Shown here piece by piece: positions 48,329-57,606 of a DNA stretch of 64,000 bases. A program made the position numbers and the translations under genes. Each line of letters starts with the position of its first letter. Position 1 is the first letter of the stretch. The stretch is taken from the NCBI RefSeq assembly GCF_039871875.1, contig NZ_JBDPMD010000025.1, forward strand, positions 49,192 through 113,191. The letters are read 5' to 3'. The notes under the pieces are model-generated. The model ran no database searches and had not been told where the DNA came from. It saw only the letters and a list, made by a program, of their open reading frames with translations. The DNA comes from Sphaerisporangium sp039871875 (GTDB lineage: Bacteria; Actinomycetota; Actinomycetes; Streptosporangiales; Streptosporangiaceae).

Positions 48329-48681
48329 TCACGATCGACCCGTCGTCGGCGGTGCCGCTGGCCGACCAGGTGGCCGCCTCGGTGCGGGCGGCGGTCGCCC
48401 GGGGGGCCGCCGTCCCCGGGGACCACCTGCCGTCGGCCCGCACCGTGGCCGCGGCGCTCGGCGTCAACCTGCACACGGTCCTGCGCGGTTACCAGCAGCT
48501 CCGCGACGAGGGCCTGGTGGAACTGCGCCGGGGGCGCACCGCCGTCATCAGCCAGACCGCCGACGCCACCCGCACCAGCCTGGCGAGCGCCGCCGAGGAC
48601 TACGCCAGGACCGCCCGGCATCTGGGTGTGTCCCCCGAGGAGGCCCTGGCGGCCGTCCGCGCCGCGTTCACCTCTCCGTGA
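48322..48681 (+). CDS. GntR-family regulator, YtrA subfamily
   Basis: The protein has 119 residues from GTG 48322. The winged helix is PLADQVAASVRAAVARGAAVPGDHLPSARTVAAALGVNLHTVLRGYQQLRDEGLVELRRGRTAVI, read in overlapping parts. The short helical C-terminus (about 50 residues) lacks the effector domain of FadR/HutC types, which defines the YtrA group. YtrA regulators usually repress ABC exporters or membrane proteins in their own operon. The upstream partner overlaps it by 7 bases. It converges with the PepSY gene with a two-base gap. Confidence 0.92.
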   Translation: MLITIDPSSAVPLADQVAASVRAAVARGAAVPGDHLPSARTVAAALGVNLHTVLRGYQQLRDEGLVELRRGRTAVISQTADATRTSLASAAEDYARTARHLGVSPEEALAAVRAAFTSP

Positions 48682-48683
48682 GG

Positions 48684-50135
48684 CTAGAAGACGCGGCGCA
48701 GGGCGGGGACGCGGCGGATCACCAGCCAGTCCAGCAGCAGGACCGCGATCATGGTGAGGCCGGCCAGCGGGAACAGCACGCCGAGTACGGCCATGATGGC
48801 GATGACGCCCCAGGTGGTGCGGCGGTCGGTGGTGCGGGTGGGGGCGCCGACGCGGCCTTGGGGGCGGCGTTTCCACCACATCCATGTGCCGGTGACGACC
48901 AAGGTGAGCAGGGCGAGGCAGGCGGCGAGCATGACGGCGATGTTGGCGGGGCCGTAGCGGCGGCCTTCGTGCAGGGCTATGCCTTGTTCCACGGCCTTGG
49001 CCAGCACGCCGTATTGCTGCCAGCCGAAGGAGACGAGGACCTTGCCGCTGTACTGGTCCACGTGGACGGTGCGGGAGGCGGCCGGGTCGGTGCGGGGGTC
49101 GGCGACGACGGTGTAGACGCCCTCACGGTCCTTCGGGAGGAGGACCTTCACGTCGCAGTCGGCGGGCATGCAGTCGCGCAGCACCGGGCGGGCGGACGCC
49201 AGGGCCTGCTCGACGGGGATGGCGCCGGGGTGCAGCACCCCGGCGGACGGGGTGTGGGCGCCGTGGCCGTCGCCGGGGTCGCCGGAGGAGGGGACCGGGA
49301 GGCGTTCGGCGGACCACGGGACCTTGGCGTCCGGGTTGGCGGACAAGTCGCCGGACAGCGGGGGGACGGCGGAGGTGTGCGGGTAGGCGTCGGCGCTCGG
49401 GGTGGTGGAGCCGGTGGCGTTCTGGAGGCGCTGGAAGGCGTCGCCCCAGACGCCGGACCAGGGCAGGCCGGAGACGATCAGGAACACGATCACCGTACCG
49501 GCGCCGATCCCGGTGAGGGCGTGCACGCGCCGCAGCCGGGAGCGTCCGGGGCGGGTGGCGCGTCTGCGGGCCGGGCCGCGCCACCACAGGTACGTGCCGG
49601 TGGAGGCAAGGATCAGGGCCCAGCACGCCGCCGTCTCCACGATGCGGTCCCCCGCGGTGCCGGCGAGCAACTCGCCGTGCACGGTGCGGACGACGCGCAT
49701 GAAGGTCGCCGAGTCGTCGATCTCGCCGAGCACCCGCAGGGTGCCGGGGTGGACGTAGACCGAGATGCCCTGGGCGAACGGCCCGGAGTCGGCACCCGCG
49801 AGGATCACCCGGGTGGACCGCTCAGGGGCGGCGGGCGGGATCACCGACATGACGGCCGCCCCCGGACGGGTCTTCTGGGCCGCGGCGACCTGTTCCGACA
49901 GCGGCCGTGCGGCGGCGACCGGCGCGGCGAGCGTGCGGACGTCCCGGTAGCGCCACTCCTCGAACGGCTCCTTGAACAGGTAGACGGATCCGGTGACGGC
50001 GAGCACCACCAGGACGGGGGCGACGAACAGCCCCGCGTAGAAGTGCCAGCGCCACACGGCGCGATAACGCCGGGAAGCGCCTCTGGGGGCGGGAGTGACG
50101 GGCCCGCTCTCCGGGCGTACGTCGACGGAAGTCAT
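48684..50135 (-). CDS. PepSY-associated membrane protein (PiuB/FoxB-like)
   Basis: The protein has 483 residues from ATG 50135 (GGAGAG six bases upstream). Four main helix groups flank two large outer parts. The N-terminal RYRAVWRWHFYAGLFVAPVLVVLAVTGSVYLFKEPFEEW is the PepSY_TM hallmark. EIDDSATFMRVVRTVHGELLAGTAGDRIVE, ILASTGTYLWWRGP, SRTVHVDQYSGKVLVSFG and MLAACLALLTLVVTGTWMWWKRRP follow. The family is often linked to ferric-siderophore reduction or iron uptake at the membrane. No iron box is visible. It lies downstream of a His-rich membrane protein on the same strand, after a 162-base gap. Confidence 0.9.
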   Translation of the reverse strand: MTSVDVRPESGPVTPAPRGASRRYRAVWRWHFYAGLFVAPVLVVLAVTGSVYLFKEPFEEWRYRDVRTLAAPVAAARPLSEQVAAAQKTRPGAAVMSVIPPAAPERSTRVILAGADSGPFAQGISVYVHPGTLRVLGEIDDSATFMRVVRTVHGELLAGTAGDRIVETAACWALILASTGTYLWWRGPARRRATRPGRSRLRRVHALTGIGAGTVIVFLIVSGLPWSGVWGDAFQRLQNATGSTTPSADAYPHTSAVPPLSGDLSANPDAKVPWSAERLPVPSSGDPGDGHGAHTPSAGVLHPGAIPVEQALASARPVLRDCMPADCDVKVLLPKDREGVYTVVADPRTDPAASRTVHVDQYSGKVLVSFGWQQYGVLAKAVEQGIALHEGRRYGPANIAVMLAACLALLTLVVTGTWMWWKRRPQGRVGAPTRTTDRRTTWGVIAIMAVLGVLFPLAGLTMIAVLLLDWLVIRRVPALRRVF

Positions 50136-50297
50136 GAAAGGGCTCTCCGTTTCGGAGACACGCGCGAACGAACACGCGTGAGAATCGGCAGGGAAAGGCG
50201 TCACGCCGCGAAAAACGGCATGGCGGAATCACCGCGCGGCGGCGGTTGAATCAATCGCATGACGGAGAGAGGGACGTGAATTAAGGAATACGCCCGA

Positions 50298-50870
50298 TCA
50301 GGTCAGCGGCGAAGGCGTCGGCGGTCCCCTGCCGGACAACACCGATGCGAGCAGACGTTCCTTGCCTGTGGCCGCCCGAGGTGTGGGGCGGGAGGGGCAC
50401 CGGCGGCCGGCCACGGGCTCGCTCAGGAGCGCGAAACCCAGGAGGCGCCGCAGGTCGAGCAGCGTGTGCCCGAGCACCCGCAGCAGCGTGGCCAGCACCG
50501 ACTCGCCGCGTTCGAGCCACCAGGCCGACACCACGGCGACCAGCCCGTGGGCCAGCAGCATGCCGAGCACGGGCACCAGGCCACCCGAGTGGTGCCCGCC
50601 GAAGCCCGGCGTGGGCGCGGCCCCGGCGCCGAAAAGGTGGTGCATGCCGTACTGCGCCGCGAAACACGCCGGCAGCAGCGCGCCGATACCCCGCTGCCGC
50701 CCGGTGAGCGCGAATCCCACGCCCCCGGTGAACACGGCCGCCGCGACGACGACCTCCGGCCGTACGAACGCCCCGCCGGCGAGAACGTGCATGCACAGGG
50801 AAACCGCCACGCACACCACGGCGAATACGATGGCCCGCGAAATGCGGATCGCCGGATGGCTGACGGTCAT
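50298..50870 (-). CDS. Histidine-rich small membrane protein, unknown function
   Basis: The protein has 190 residues from ATG 50870; longer versions reaching 50951 are possible. It has about five helices in the first 150 residues. His clusters lie at YGMHHLFG and GFGGHHSGGLVP, with others at SLCMHVLAG and LGHTLLD, which would suit metal or haem binding at the membrane face. The last 50 residues are basic, Pro/Ser-rich and cytoplasmic. It precedes the PepSY gene, so an iron or copper-related membrane role is possible. That inference rests on position and His content only. Confidence 0.65.
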   Translation of the reverse strand: MTVSHPAIRISRAIVFAVVCVAVSLCMHVLAGGAFVRPEVVVAAAVFTGGVGFALTGRQRGIGALLPACFAAQYGMHHLFGAGAAPTPGFGGHHSGGLVPVLGMLLAHGLVAVVSAWWLERGESVLATLLRVLGHTLLDLRRLLGFALLSEPVAGRRCPSRPTPRAATGKERLLASVLSGRGPPTPSPLT

Positions 50871-51241
50871 CCTCACAGCCCCAATGCTGGCATAACCCCT
50901 GCCCGGCGCAATTCCCTCACGGCACCTTTCTTTCCGCGAGAACCGGGACACCCGGTGGGGACCGCCCCCGGGACGGTCCCCTCACGAGCGGAGATACGGC
51001 GCCCGGCCCCGGACGGTTCGGCGCCACCCGCCGGGACGCCGGTGAAATGTTCAGCCCCGGTGGGCCGCCTCCCGGCTCCCAGAAATCCGTTGATGTCCGG
51101 CATGGGCCACGCGGCGGCATTGAATGCCCCTCGGGGACCTGTGACACTTTCCGTGTCCGTCCGAACACGCGGTCTCGGGGGCAGGGCCGCCGGGGGTGGT
51201 GCCGTCGTGGCCGCAGTCCGCCTTCTCCCAGGGAAGTGCCC
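50871..51241. other. Divergent intergenic region with palindromes before the glutaminase-like gene
   Basis: These 371 bases hold no gene that I can support. GGCATT-G-AATGCC (51116-51128) is a perfect 13-base palindrome about 114 bases before the start. GACAC-N5-GTGTC lies at 51145-51159. The gap is shared with the His-rich membrane gene on the minus strand. Confidence 0.45.
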
Positions 51242-52333
51242 ATGGCCTTAGAGATCAACGGGAAGCCGACCGCACCGGTGCGGGTGTATCCCGCCGCCAA
51301 CCCCACCGGAGCCGCGCTCGCGACGCTCGACACCGTGGCCCGGGTGTTCCTCCTCTCCCGTGCGCCCGGCTGGCGCCAGGTGCGCGTGCTGGAGGGCGCG
51401 GCCGCCGGGACCGTGGGCTGGGTCCAGGACGGCGGCATCGTCTCCACCACGGACGGCGTGCTCAGCACCATGGAGGAACGGGACGAGCTCTTCGCCGCCC
51501 TGCGCGCCGCCCGCTTCACCCCGCAGGGGGGCCAGCCCCTGCCGATCCCGTACCGCTACCCGGCCGACGGCTGCTTCGCCCGCGCCGAGATCATGGCCAG
51601 GATGCTCGCCGACTCCGGCTACAAGGCCGACAAGATCTTCGCCATCGCCGCGGGCGACAACGGCCTGCGTCTGAACACCTCGCACGGCGGCGATCAGCCC
51701 GGTTACGGCGACCGCCTCCAGGTGCAGTGGTGGTACCACGTCGCCCCGATCCTGTACGAGCCCTCGGCCACCACGAAGCCGGAGGCCGTGGTCATGGACC
51801 CGTCGGTGGCCGACACCCCGGTGACCGTCGCGGACTGGGTCGGCCGCATGAGCACCCGCCCGTCGGCGCAGGAGGTCGCCTACGAGGACCTGCGCAAGGA
51901 GCTGCGCGCGAGCCACGCCTACCCCACCGACCGCACGCTGGTCGTCCGGGCCGGCCGCACCGTGTACGCCCCGCCGTCCGCCGCCGACCCGGACACCACG
52001 GTGGTCGCCGTGCCGGCCGACGTCCCCCAGGAGCTGGCCAGGACGGCGGCCCTGGTCCCCGCGCACGACGTGGTCGCCGCCCTCGACCAGTTCTTCCGCG
52101 TCTGCTTCGACACCTGGACCACCAACGAGACGACCCGGAACAAGGCCGTCCCCTACCCGGCGTACCCCACGGAATTCGCCGCGGTGCGCGGCATGATCCT
52201 GGCGCTGACCCCCCAGTTGCGCCTCTACATCCGCACCCGCTTCCCGAAATTCTTCCAGGACTGGCGCGGCACCTTCGTCGGCAGCGGCGTCGAGCACGAC
52301 TTCGCCGTCCTGGAGAAACTCCTCGCCTCCTGA
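51242..52333 (+). CDS. SH3-like domain protein with protein-glutaminase catalytic domain
   Basis: This 363-residue protein has no signal peptide or membrane helix. Residues 1-65 look like a bacterial SH3 domain (APVRVYPAANPTGAAL, WRQVRVLEGAAAGTVGWVQDGG). Residues 95-200 carry the protein-glutaminase pattern of a papain-like fold: Cys111 in YPADGCFARAEIMARML, His166 in WWYHVAPILYEP and Asp186 in VMDPSVADTP. That Cys-His-Asp order matches Gln_deamidase_2. These enzymes deamidate protein-bound glutamine to glutamate. The remaining 160 residues are unassigned. With no secretion signal it may act inside the cell, or be exported by another route. It is monocistronic. Confidence 0.72.
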   Translation: MALEINGKPTAPVRVYPAANPTGAALATLDTVARVFLLSRAPGWRQVRVLEGAAAGTVGWVQDGGIVSTTDGVLSTMEERDELFAALRAARFTPQGGQPLPIPYRYPADGCFARAEIMARMLADSGYKADKIFAIAAGDNGLRLNTSHGGDQPGYGDRLQVQWWYHVAPILYEPSATTKPEAVVMDPSVADTPVTVADWVGRMSTRPSAQEVAYEDLRKELRASHAYPTDRTLVVRAGRTVYAPPSAADPDTTVVAVPADVPQELARTAALVPAHDVVAALDQFFRVCFDTWTTNETTRNKAVPYPAYPTEFAAVRGMILALTPQLRLYIRTRFPKFFQDWRGTFVGSGVEHDFAVLEKLLAS

Positions 52334-52339
52334 CCCCCG

Positions 52340-53047
52340 TCACACCCGTCCTCGCAACAGCCACACGCACAACCACACCTCCGCCACCAGAGCGGGGGCG
52401 ACGAGGGGCACGGTCAGGGAGCCGTGGTACCCGGGGAGCAGGAAGTACAGGCCGCCGCTGGTCAGGTAGCCGAGCCCGGCGACTCCGAGCAGCACGCCCA
52501 TGGGCTTCGGGGCGCGGGGCGACCTGACCAGCAGGCGGGCCATGGCCAGGCAGTTCACGCCGAAGAAGATCAAGCCGAGGGTGAAGCCGTAGGCCGACAG
52601 GTCGAGGTGTGTCGCCGCGAGCACGTCGGGCTCCGCGCCGAGGTTCCGTTCCAGGATCAGCAGGGCGGAGAACATCGCGAGCAGGCTGACGGCGTACACC
52701 GCGAGGCTGGTGAGGCGGAAGGCCGCGGCGACGAGGGACAGGGCCGCGCTCACGGGCTTGAGGAGGAGGTACAACAGGACCGTCATCGCGACCTCGCACA
52801 GCAGGTACGTCAGGTTCGCGGCGAACCCGGCGCGCACCAGCCACGGGGAGGCCAGGAGGGCGGCGGCGGTCGCCCCCGGGTCTCCCGGGACGACGAGACC
52901 GGCACGGACGGCGACCTCGGTGAAGAGGCCGAGCACGATGATGACCAGGTACAGGACTCCGGCCGCGCGGGCCTGAGCGGTCCGGGCCGCGGGGCTCCCG
53001 CCGTCCGTCGCGTGTGTGCTTCCATGGTCGTGGAGTGGTGTCGTCAT
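52340..53047 (-). CDS. DUF4386 family membrane protein
   Basis: The protein has 235 residues from ATG 53047 (GAGGA upstream). It has six hydrophobic helices: GVLYLVIIVLGLFTEVAVR, WLVRAGFAANLTYLLCEVAMTVLLYLLL, LAAAFRL-type and YAVSLLAMFSALLIL follow. LGLIFFGVNCLAMARLLVRSPRAPKPMGVLLGVAGLGYL is the DUF4386 signature. Function is unknown for the family. It converges on the glutaminase-like gene with six bases between stops. It is divergent from the SARP gene, which may regulate it. Confidence 0.85.
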   Translation of the reverse strand: MTTPLHDHGSTHATDGGSPAARTAQARAAGVLYLVIIVLGLFTEVAVRAGLVVPGDPGATAAALLASPWLVRAGFAANLTYLLCEVAMTVLLYLLLKPVSAALSLVAAAFRLTSLAVYAVSLLAMFSALLILERNLGAEPDVLAATHLDLSAYGFTLGLIFFGVNCLAMARLLVRSPRAPKPMGVLLGVAGLGYLTSGGLYFLLPGYHGSLTVPLVAPALVAEVWLCVWLLRGRV

Positions 53048-53118
53048 TCCTCGACCGTGCCGGACACGTGTTGAGCGCCGGTTGAGCCGTCGTCGAGCCC
53101 GCGAGGAGGGCCGTTGCG

Positions 53119-55941
53119 GTGAGAGCCGGGGTCCGGGTCCACCTGCTCGGCGGGGTCGGCGCCGTCACGCGGGACGGGGAGCCGCTGGACGTCGGCCCTG
53201 CCAAGTGCCAGGCGCTGCTCGCCGCGCTCGCCCTGTCCCCCGGGTCGGCGGTCCCGGTGTGGCGGCTGGTGGAGTCGCTCTGGGGCGAGGCCCCGCCCCG
53301 TACGGCCGGCCGCACGCTGCAGTCGTACGTGACCCGCCTGCGCAGGGCCCTCGGGCCCGGGTCGATCACACGGACCGGGGACGCGTACCGGCTGGACGTG
53401 GACGGCGACGCGGTGGACGCCGTGCGCTTCCAGCGCCTGGCCGACGCCGGGGACGCCGGGGCGGCCCTCGCGGAGTGGACCGGCCACCCGCTCGCCGGCC
53501 TCACGGCACCCGGCCTGGCCGCGGCCGTGGACGGCATGGTCGAACGGTGGTCGTCCCTGGTGGAGGCCGACCTGGAGCACCGCGTCGCGACCGCCCCGGC
53601 GGCGGCCGTCGGCCCCCTGACGGAACTGACGTCGCGCCACCCCTACCGTGAGGGCTTCTGGGCCCTGCTGATGACCGCGCTGTACCGCACCGGCCGCCAG
53701 GCCGACGCCCTCGCGGCGTACCGCACGGCCCGCCGCACCCTCGTCGAGCACCTCGGGGTCGAGCCGGGACCACGCCTGCGGGAACTGGAGGCGTCCGTCC
53801 TCGGGCAGAGCCTCGCCGTCCGTCCCGGAACGTCACCGCTCCCGGACGGCGGGCCCGCGGTGCGGTCCGGGACCGCGCCGTCCCCGGGCGGCCGTCCGCG
53901 GCGGGACGCCGGCAACCTCCCCTCGCGGCCCGGGCGGTTGTTCGGACGGGACGGCGACGTGGGGGCCGTCGTGCGGGCACTGGACGGGCATCCGGTCGTG
54001 ACCCTGGTGGGGCCCGGCGGGATCGGCAAGACCCGGCTGGCCGTCGCGGTGGCCCGGCGCGCGGCCCCCGCGGACGGCGCCTGGCTGGTGGACCTGGCGC
54101 AGATCGCCCACCCCGGCGACGTGGCCCGCGCCGTCGCGGGCACCCTGGGCGTCACGGAGGGCGCCGAGGGCACAGTCTCCGTCGTCACGGCCCTGCGCTC
54201 CCGCCGCGTGCTGCTCGTCCTGGACAACTGCGAGCACGTCATCGACGGCGCCGCCGCGCTCGCTCAGGCCGTCGCCGAGGGCTGCCCCGACGTACGGCTG
54301 CTCACCACGTCCCGCGAGGGCCTCGGCCTCGCGCACGGCCTGGAGCGGCTGCTCACCGTCGGCCCCCTCGACCCGTCCGGCGCGGGCGCGGACCTGTTCA
54401 CCGACCGCGCGTCCGCGTTCTCCCCCGCGTTCGCCGACGAGGCCACCCGCCCGGAAATCGAGGAGATCTGCCGCCGCCTGGACGGCATCCCCCTGGCCAT
54501 CGAACTGGCCGCCACCCGCACCGCCACCCGCACCGTGGCCGACCTGCTGAACGACGACCACCTCCGCGTACTCGCCGACGGCCCCCGCACCGCCGCCGCC
54601 CGCCACCGCACGCTCCGCGCCACCATCCAGTGGTCCTACGACCTGCTCGTCCCCGCCGAGCGCCTGCTCTTCCAGCACCTGTCCGTCTTCACGGGCCCCT
54701 TCGACCTCCCGGCGGTACGCGCGGTGGCCCCCGGCGCCGATCTCACCCTGGACGGCCTCGTGCGCCGGTCGATGGTGGTCGCCGAGACCGGCCCCCTGGG
54801 CCGCCGCTTCCGTCTCCTGGAAACCATGCGCCATTTCGCCGCCGAGGCCCTGACCGCGTCCGGCCGAGCCGGTGTCACCACCGGACGTCACACCCGCTGG
54901 TGCCTGTCCGAGGCCGCCCGGATCCGTCACCTCCTCGCCGGCCCGTCCGAACCCGAAGGCGTCGTCCGCCTGGACGAGCTGTGGCCCAACCTCCGCACCG
55001 CCGTCCACCGCGCACTCGCCGCGAACGACGCCCACCTCGCCCACGCGCTGGTGGCCCCCGTCGCCGGCGAGATCGCGCTGCGCGGCCGCACCGAGATCGG
55101 CCACTGGGCCGAACAGATCCTCGCCCTCGCCCCGCACGACGAGGACCTGCGCGTACCAGCCCTCACCTGGGCCGCCCAGCGGTACAAACTGACCCGGGAC
55201 CCCGCCGCGTACGACCGCCTGACCGCCCGCCACGGCGAGCCCGGCCACCCCGTGCTGCACCACGCCAGAGCGGCACTCTCCGACGACCACCCCGCGCTGG
55301 TGAAATGGGCGCCCCAGGCCGCCGCCCACCTGCGGCGGCACGGCGAGCACGACCTGGCCGACCGCGTCGACCTGGACGCCGCGGCCGCCGAGGTGTTCCG
55401 GGGAAACCTCGCGGAAGGCGGCGCGCTGCTCACCGCCCTGATCGACCGCCTCAGCCCCCACGGCCCCCCGACCCTGCTGAACTGGGCGACGATGATGCTG
55501 GGCTACTGCGCCTCCTTCCAGGGCGACCACCTCCGCGCCGGCCACCTGTTCCACGAGGCGTCCCTGATCGAGCTCCCCCCGGGCACCTTCACCCCCAGCC
55601 GCCCCATCGAGGCCCGCACCGCCTTCCGCCGCGGCGACCACGTGAGCGCCTTCGCCATCCTGCGCACCCATATAGAGGAACTGCTCGGCACCGACAACAT
55701 GTACGGCACCTGTGTCGCCTCGATCGAGTTCGTCACCATGACCGCCACCACCGGCCACCTCCCCGAAGCCACCCACATCCTGCGCTACATCCGAAGCACC
55801 GGCATGCTCGACTCCCCCGTCTGGCCCACCCAGCTTCCCGAGGCGCTCCGCACCATCGACCTGCCTGCCACCGAGACCCCGCCCCTCGACCACCGCCAGG
55901 CCCTCGAATACATGCGCTCCGTCGTCCGCGACCTGCCGTAG
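53119..55941 (+). CDS. AfsR/SARP-family regulator with NB-ARC ATPase domain
   Basis: The protein has 940 residues from GTG 53119, with GAGGAGG upstream. The OmpR-like DNA-binding domain (about 1-95) has VHLLGGVGAVTRDGEPLDVGPAKCQALLAALAL and TLQSYVTRLRRALGPG. The bacterial activation domain (about 95-240) has WALLMTALYRTGRQADALAAYRTARRTLVEHLGVEPGP. After a linker the NB-ARC ATPase has GRDGDVGAVVRAL, P-loop VGPGGIGKTRLAVAVA and VLLVLDNCEHVIDGAA. The C-terminal half (about 600-940) is helical, TPR-like. Such regulators control secondary metabolism. No biosynthetic cluster lies beside it. It is divergent from the DUF4386 gene. Confidence 0.94.
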   Translation: MRAGVRVHLLGGVGAVTRDGEPLDVGPAKCQALLAALALSPGSAVPVWRLVESLWGEAPPRTAGRTLQSYVTRLRRALGPGSITRTGDAYRLDVDGDAVDAVRFQRLADAGDAGAALAEWTGHPLAGLTAPGLAAAVDGMVERWSSLVEADLEHRVATAPAAAVGPLTELTSRHPYREGFWALLMTALYRTGRQADALAAYRTARRTLVEHLGVEPGPRLRELEASVLGQSLAVRPGTSPLPDGGPAVRSGTAPSPGGRPRRDAGNLPSRPGRLFGRDGDVGAVVRALDGHPVVTLVGPGGIGKTRLAVAVARRAAPADGAWLVDLAQIAHPGDVARAVAGTLGVTEGAEGTVSVVTALRSRRVLLVLDNCEHVIDGAAALAQAVAEGCPDVRLLTTSREGLGLAHGLERLLTVGPLDPSGAGADLFTDRASAFSPAFADEATRPEIEEICRRLDGIPLAIELAATRTATRTVADLLNDDHLRVLADGPRTAAARHRTLRATIQWSYDLLVPAERLLFQHLSVFTGPFDLPAVRAVAPGADLTLDGLVRRSMVVAETGPLGRRFRLLETMRHFAAEALTASGRAGVTTGRHTRWCLSEAARIRHLLAGPSEPEGVVRLDELWPNLRTAVHRALAANDAHLAHALVAPVAGEIALRGRTEIGHWAEQILALAPHDEDLRVPALTWAAQRYKLTRDPAAYDRLTARHGEPGHPVLHHARAALSDDHPALVKWAPQAAAHLRRHGEHDLADRVDLDAAAAEVFRGNLAEGGALLTALIDRLSPHGPPTLLNWATMMLGYCASFQGDHLRAGHLFHEASLIELPPGTFTPSRPIEARTAFRRGDHVSAFAILRTHIEELLGTDNMYGTCVASIEFVTMTATTGHLPEATHILRYIRSTGMLDSPVWPTQLPEALRTIDLPATETPPLDHRQALEYMRSVVRDLP

Positions 55942-56031
55942 GTGACGCGGCCGGCGAGGCGGCGCTGTGTTCACCGAGGAGCCATCCCGCGGCGATCAAC
56001 AGTTCACTGGACCTCGCCAGGATCCGTGAAC

Positions 56032-57600
56032 ATGCACGTCACCAACCTCTCCCGCGTCACGGCGGCCACCGCGGCCGCCGCACTCTCCCTCGGGCTTGCG
56101 ACCGTCCCGGCCGCGCAGGCGCGCAGCGCCGAGCACAAGGGCATCACGCTGAGCTTCCTCGGGCGTTTCTCCACCGGGTCCGTCGGCACGGGCGCCTCCG
56201 AGATCACGTCCTTCGACCCCGCCACCAAGCGGGCCTTCGTGGTGAACGCCCAGGCGGGCACCGTGGACGTCCTCGACCTGCGCGACCCCCGCGCCCCCAA
56301 GCGCGTGACGTCCCTCGCGGCTCCGGGGGCCAACAGCGTCGCCGTCCACAAGAAGCTGGTGGCGGTGGCACAGCAGGCGGAGACCAAGACCGCCCCTGGC
56401 AAGGTGAGCCTCTTCGACACCCGCACCGGCAAGAAGCTCAAGGAGTACACCGTCGGGTCGCTGCCCGACATGCTGACCTTCACCGAGGACGGCCGCCGCC
56501 TGGTCGTCGCCAACGAGGGCGAGCCGGAGTCGTACTGCGAGGGCGCGGTGGACGACCCCGAGGGCACCGTCAGCGTCATCGATCTGGCCTGGGGCAAGGT
56601 CCGCACCGTGGACTTCAGGGCCTTCAACCCCCTCGCCGACCGCCTGCGTGCGGCCGGCGTGCGGATCTCCGGCCCGGGCGCCACCGTGGCCCGCGACCTG
56701 GAGCCGGAGTACATCACCACGTCCGGCCGGACCGCCTGGGTGACCCTCCAGGAGAACAACGCCGTCGCCGTCGTGGACCTGGACCGTGCCACGGTCCGCC
56801 GGATCGTCCCCCTCGGCCTGAAGGACCACGCCAAGGTGGGCCTGGACGCCTCCGACAAGGACGGCAAGATCGACGTCCGCCCGCACGCCGGGGTGAAGGG
56901 CATGTACATGCCCGACGGCATCGCCCACTTCCGCTCGCGGGGCCAGACCTACCTGGTGACCGCCAACGAAGGCGACAGCCGCTCCTCGGACTGCTACACC
57001 GACGAGGCCCGGGTCAAGAGCCTCACCCTCTCCACGACGGCCTTCCCCGACGCCGCCGACCTGAAGAAGGACACCGAGCTCGGCCGCCTGACCGTGGCCG
57101 CCGACTCCCCGAAGGACGCCGGCGGCGCCTACACCGAGCTGCATGTCTTCGGCGGCCGCTCCATCTCCATCCGCTCCACGAGCGGCGCCCTGGTCTGGGA
57201 CTCCGGTGACGGCCTCGAGAAGCTGATCGCCGCCGAGCTGCCCGAGCAGTTCAACGCCGACAACGAGGAGAACGGCTCCTTCGACAGCCGCAGCGACAAC
57301 AAGGGCCCCGAGCCCGAGGGCGTCACCGTCGGCGAGGTCCGCGGCAGGACGTACGCGTTCGTCGGCCTGGAGCGCGTCAGCGGCGTCGCGGCCTACGACG
57401 TCTCCGACCCCCGCCGTCCCGTCCTCGCCGGCTACCTCGGCACCCGCGACTTCGCCGGTTCCGTGGAGGACGGCACCGCGGGCGACGTCGGCCCCGAGGG
57501 CGTCTTCTTCGTGCCCGCCGGGGACAGCCCCACCCACCGTCCCCTGCTGATCGTCGGCAACGAGGTCAGCGGCACCACCGCCATCTACGAAGTGCGCTGA
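56032..57600 (+). CDS. Secreted choice-of-anchor-I beta-propeller protein
   Basis: The protein has 522 residues from ATG 56032 (AGGA nine bases upstream; a GTG at 56026 is also in frame). The signal peptide (TAATAAAALSLGLATVPAAQA) ends near AQA-RSA. The rest is a propeller with FDPATKRAFVVNAQAGTVDVLD, GSLPDMLTFTEDGRRLVVANEGEPE, MYMPDGIAHFRSRGQTYLVTANEGDSR and EPEGVTVGEVRGRTYAFVGLERVSG. These are signatures of choice-of-anchor-I proteins related to the alkaline-phosphatase-like PhoX/SdsA neighbours. NEGEPE and NEGDSR are acidic calcium-type loops. It has no C-terminal anchor, so it is probably released. Confidence 0.88.
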   Translation: MHVTNLSRVTAATAAAALSLGLATVPAAQARSAEHKGITLSFLGRFSTGSVGTGASEITSFDPATKRAFVVNAQAGTVDVLDLRDPRAPKRVTSLAAPGANSVAVHKKLVAVAQQAETKTAPGKVSLFDTRTGKKLKEYTVGSLPDMLTFTEDGRRLVVANEGEPESYCEGAVDDPEGTVSVIDLAWGKVRTVDFRAFNPLADRLRAAGVRISGPGATVARDLEPEYITTSGRTAWVTLQENNAVAVVDLDRATVRRIVPLGLKDHAKVGLDASDKDGKIDVRPHAGVKGMYMPDGIAHFRSRGQTYLVTANEGDSRSSDCYTDEARVKSLTLSTTAFPDAADLKKDTELGRLTVAADSPKDAGGAYTELHVFGGRSISIRSTSGALVWDSGDGLEKLIAAELPEQFNADNEENGSFDSRSDNKGPEPEGVTVGEVRGRTYAFVGLERVSGVAAYDVSDPRRPVLAGYLGTRDFAGSVEDGTAGDVGPEGVFFVPAGDSPTHRPLLIVGNEVSGTTAIYEVR

Positions 57601-57606
57601 GCACCG

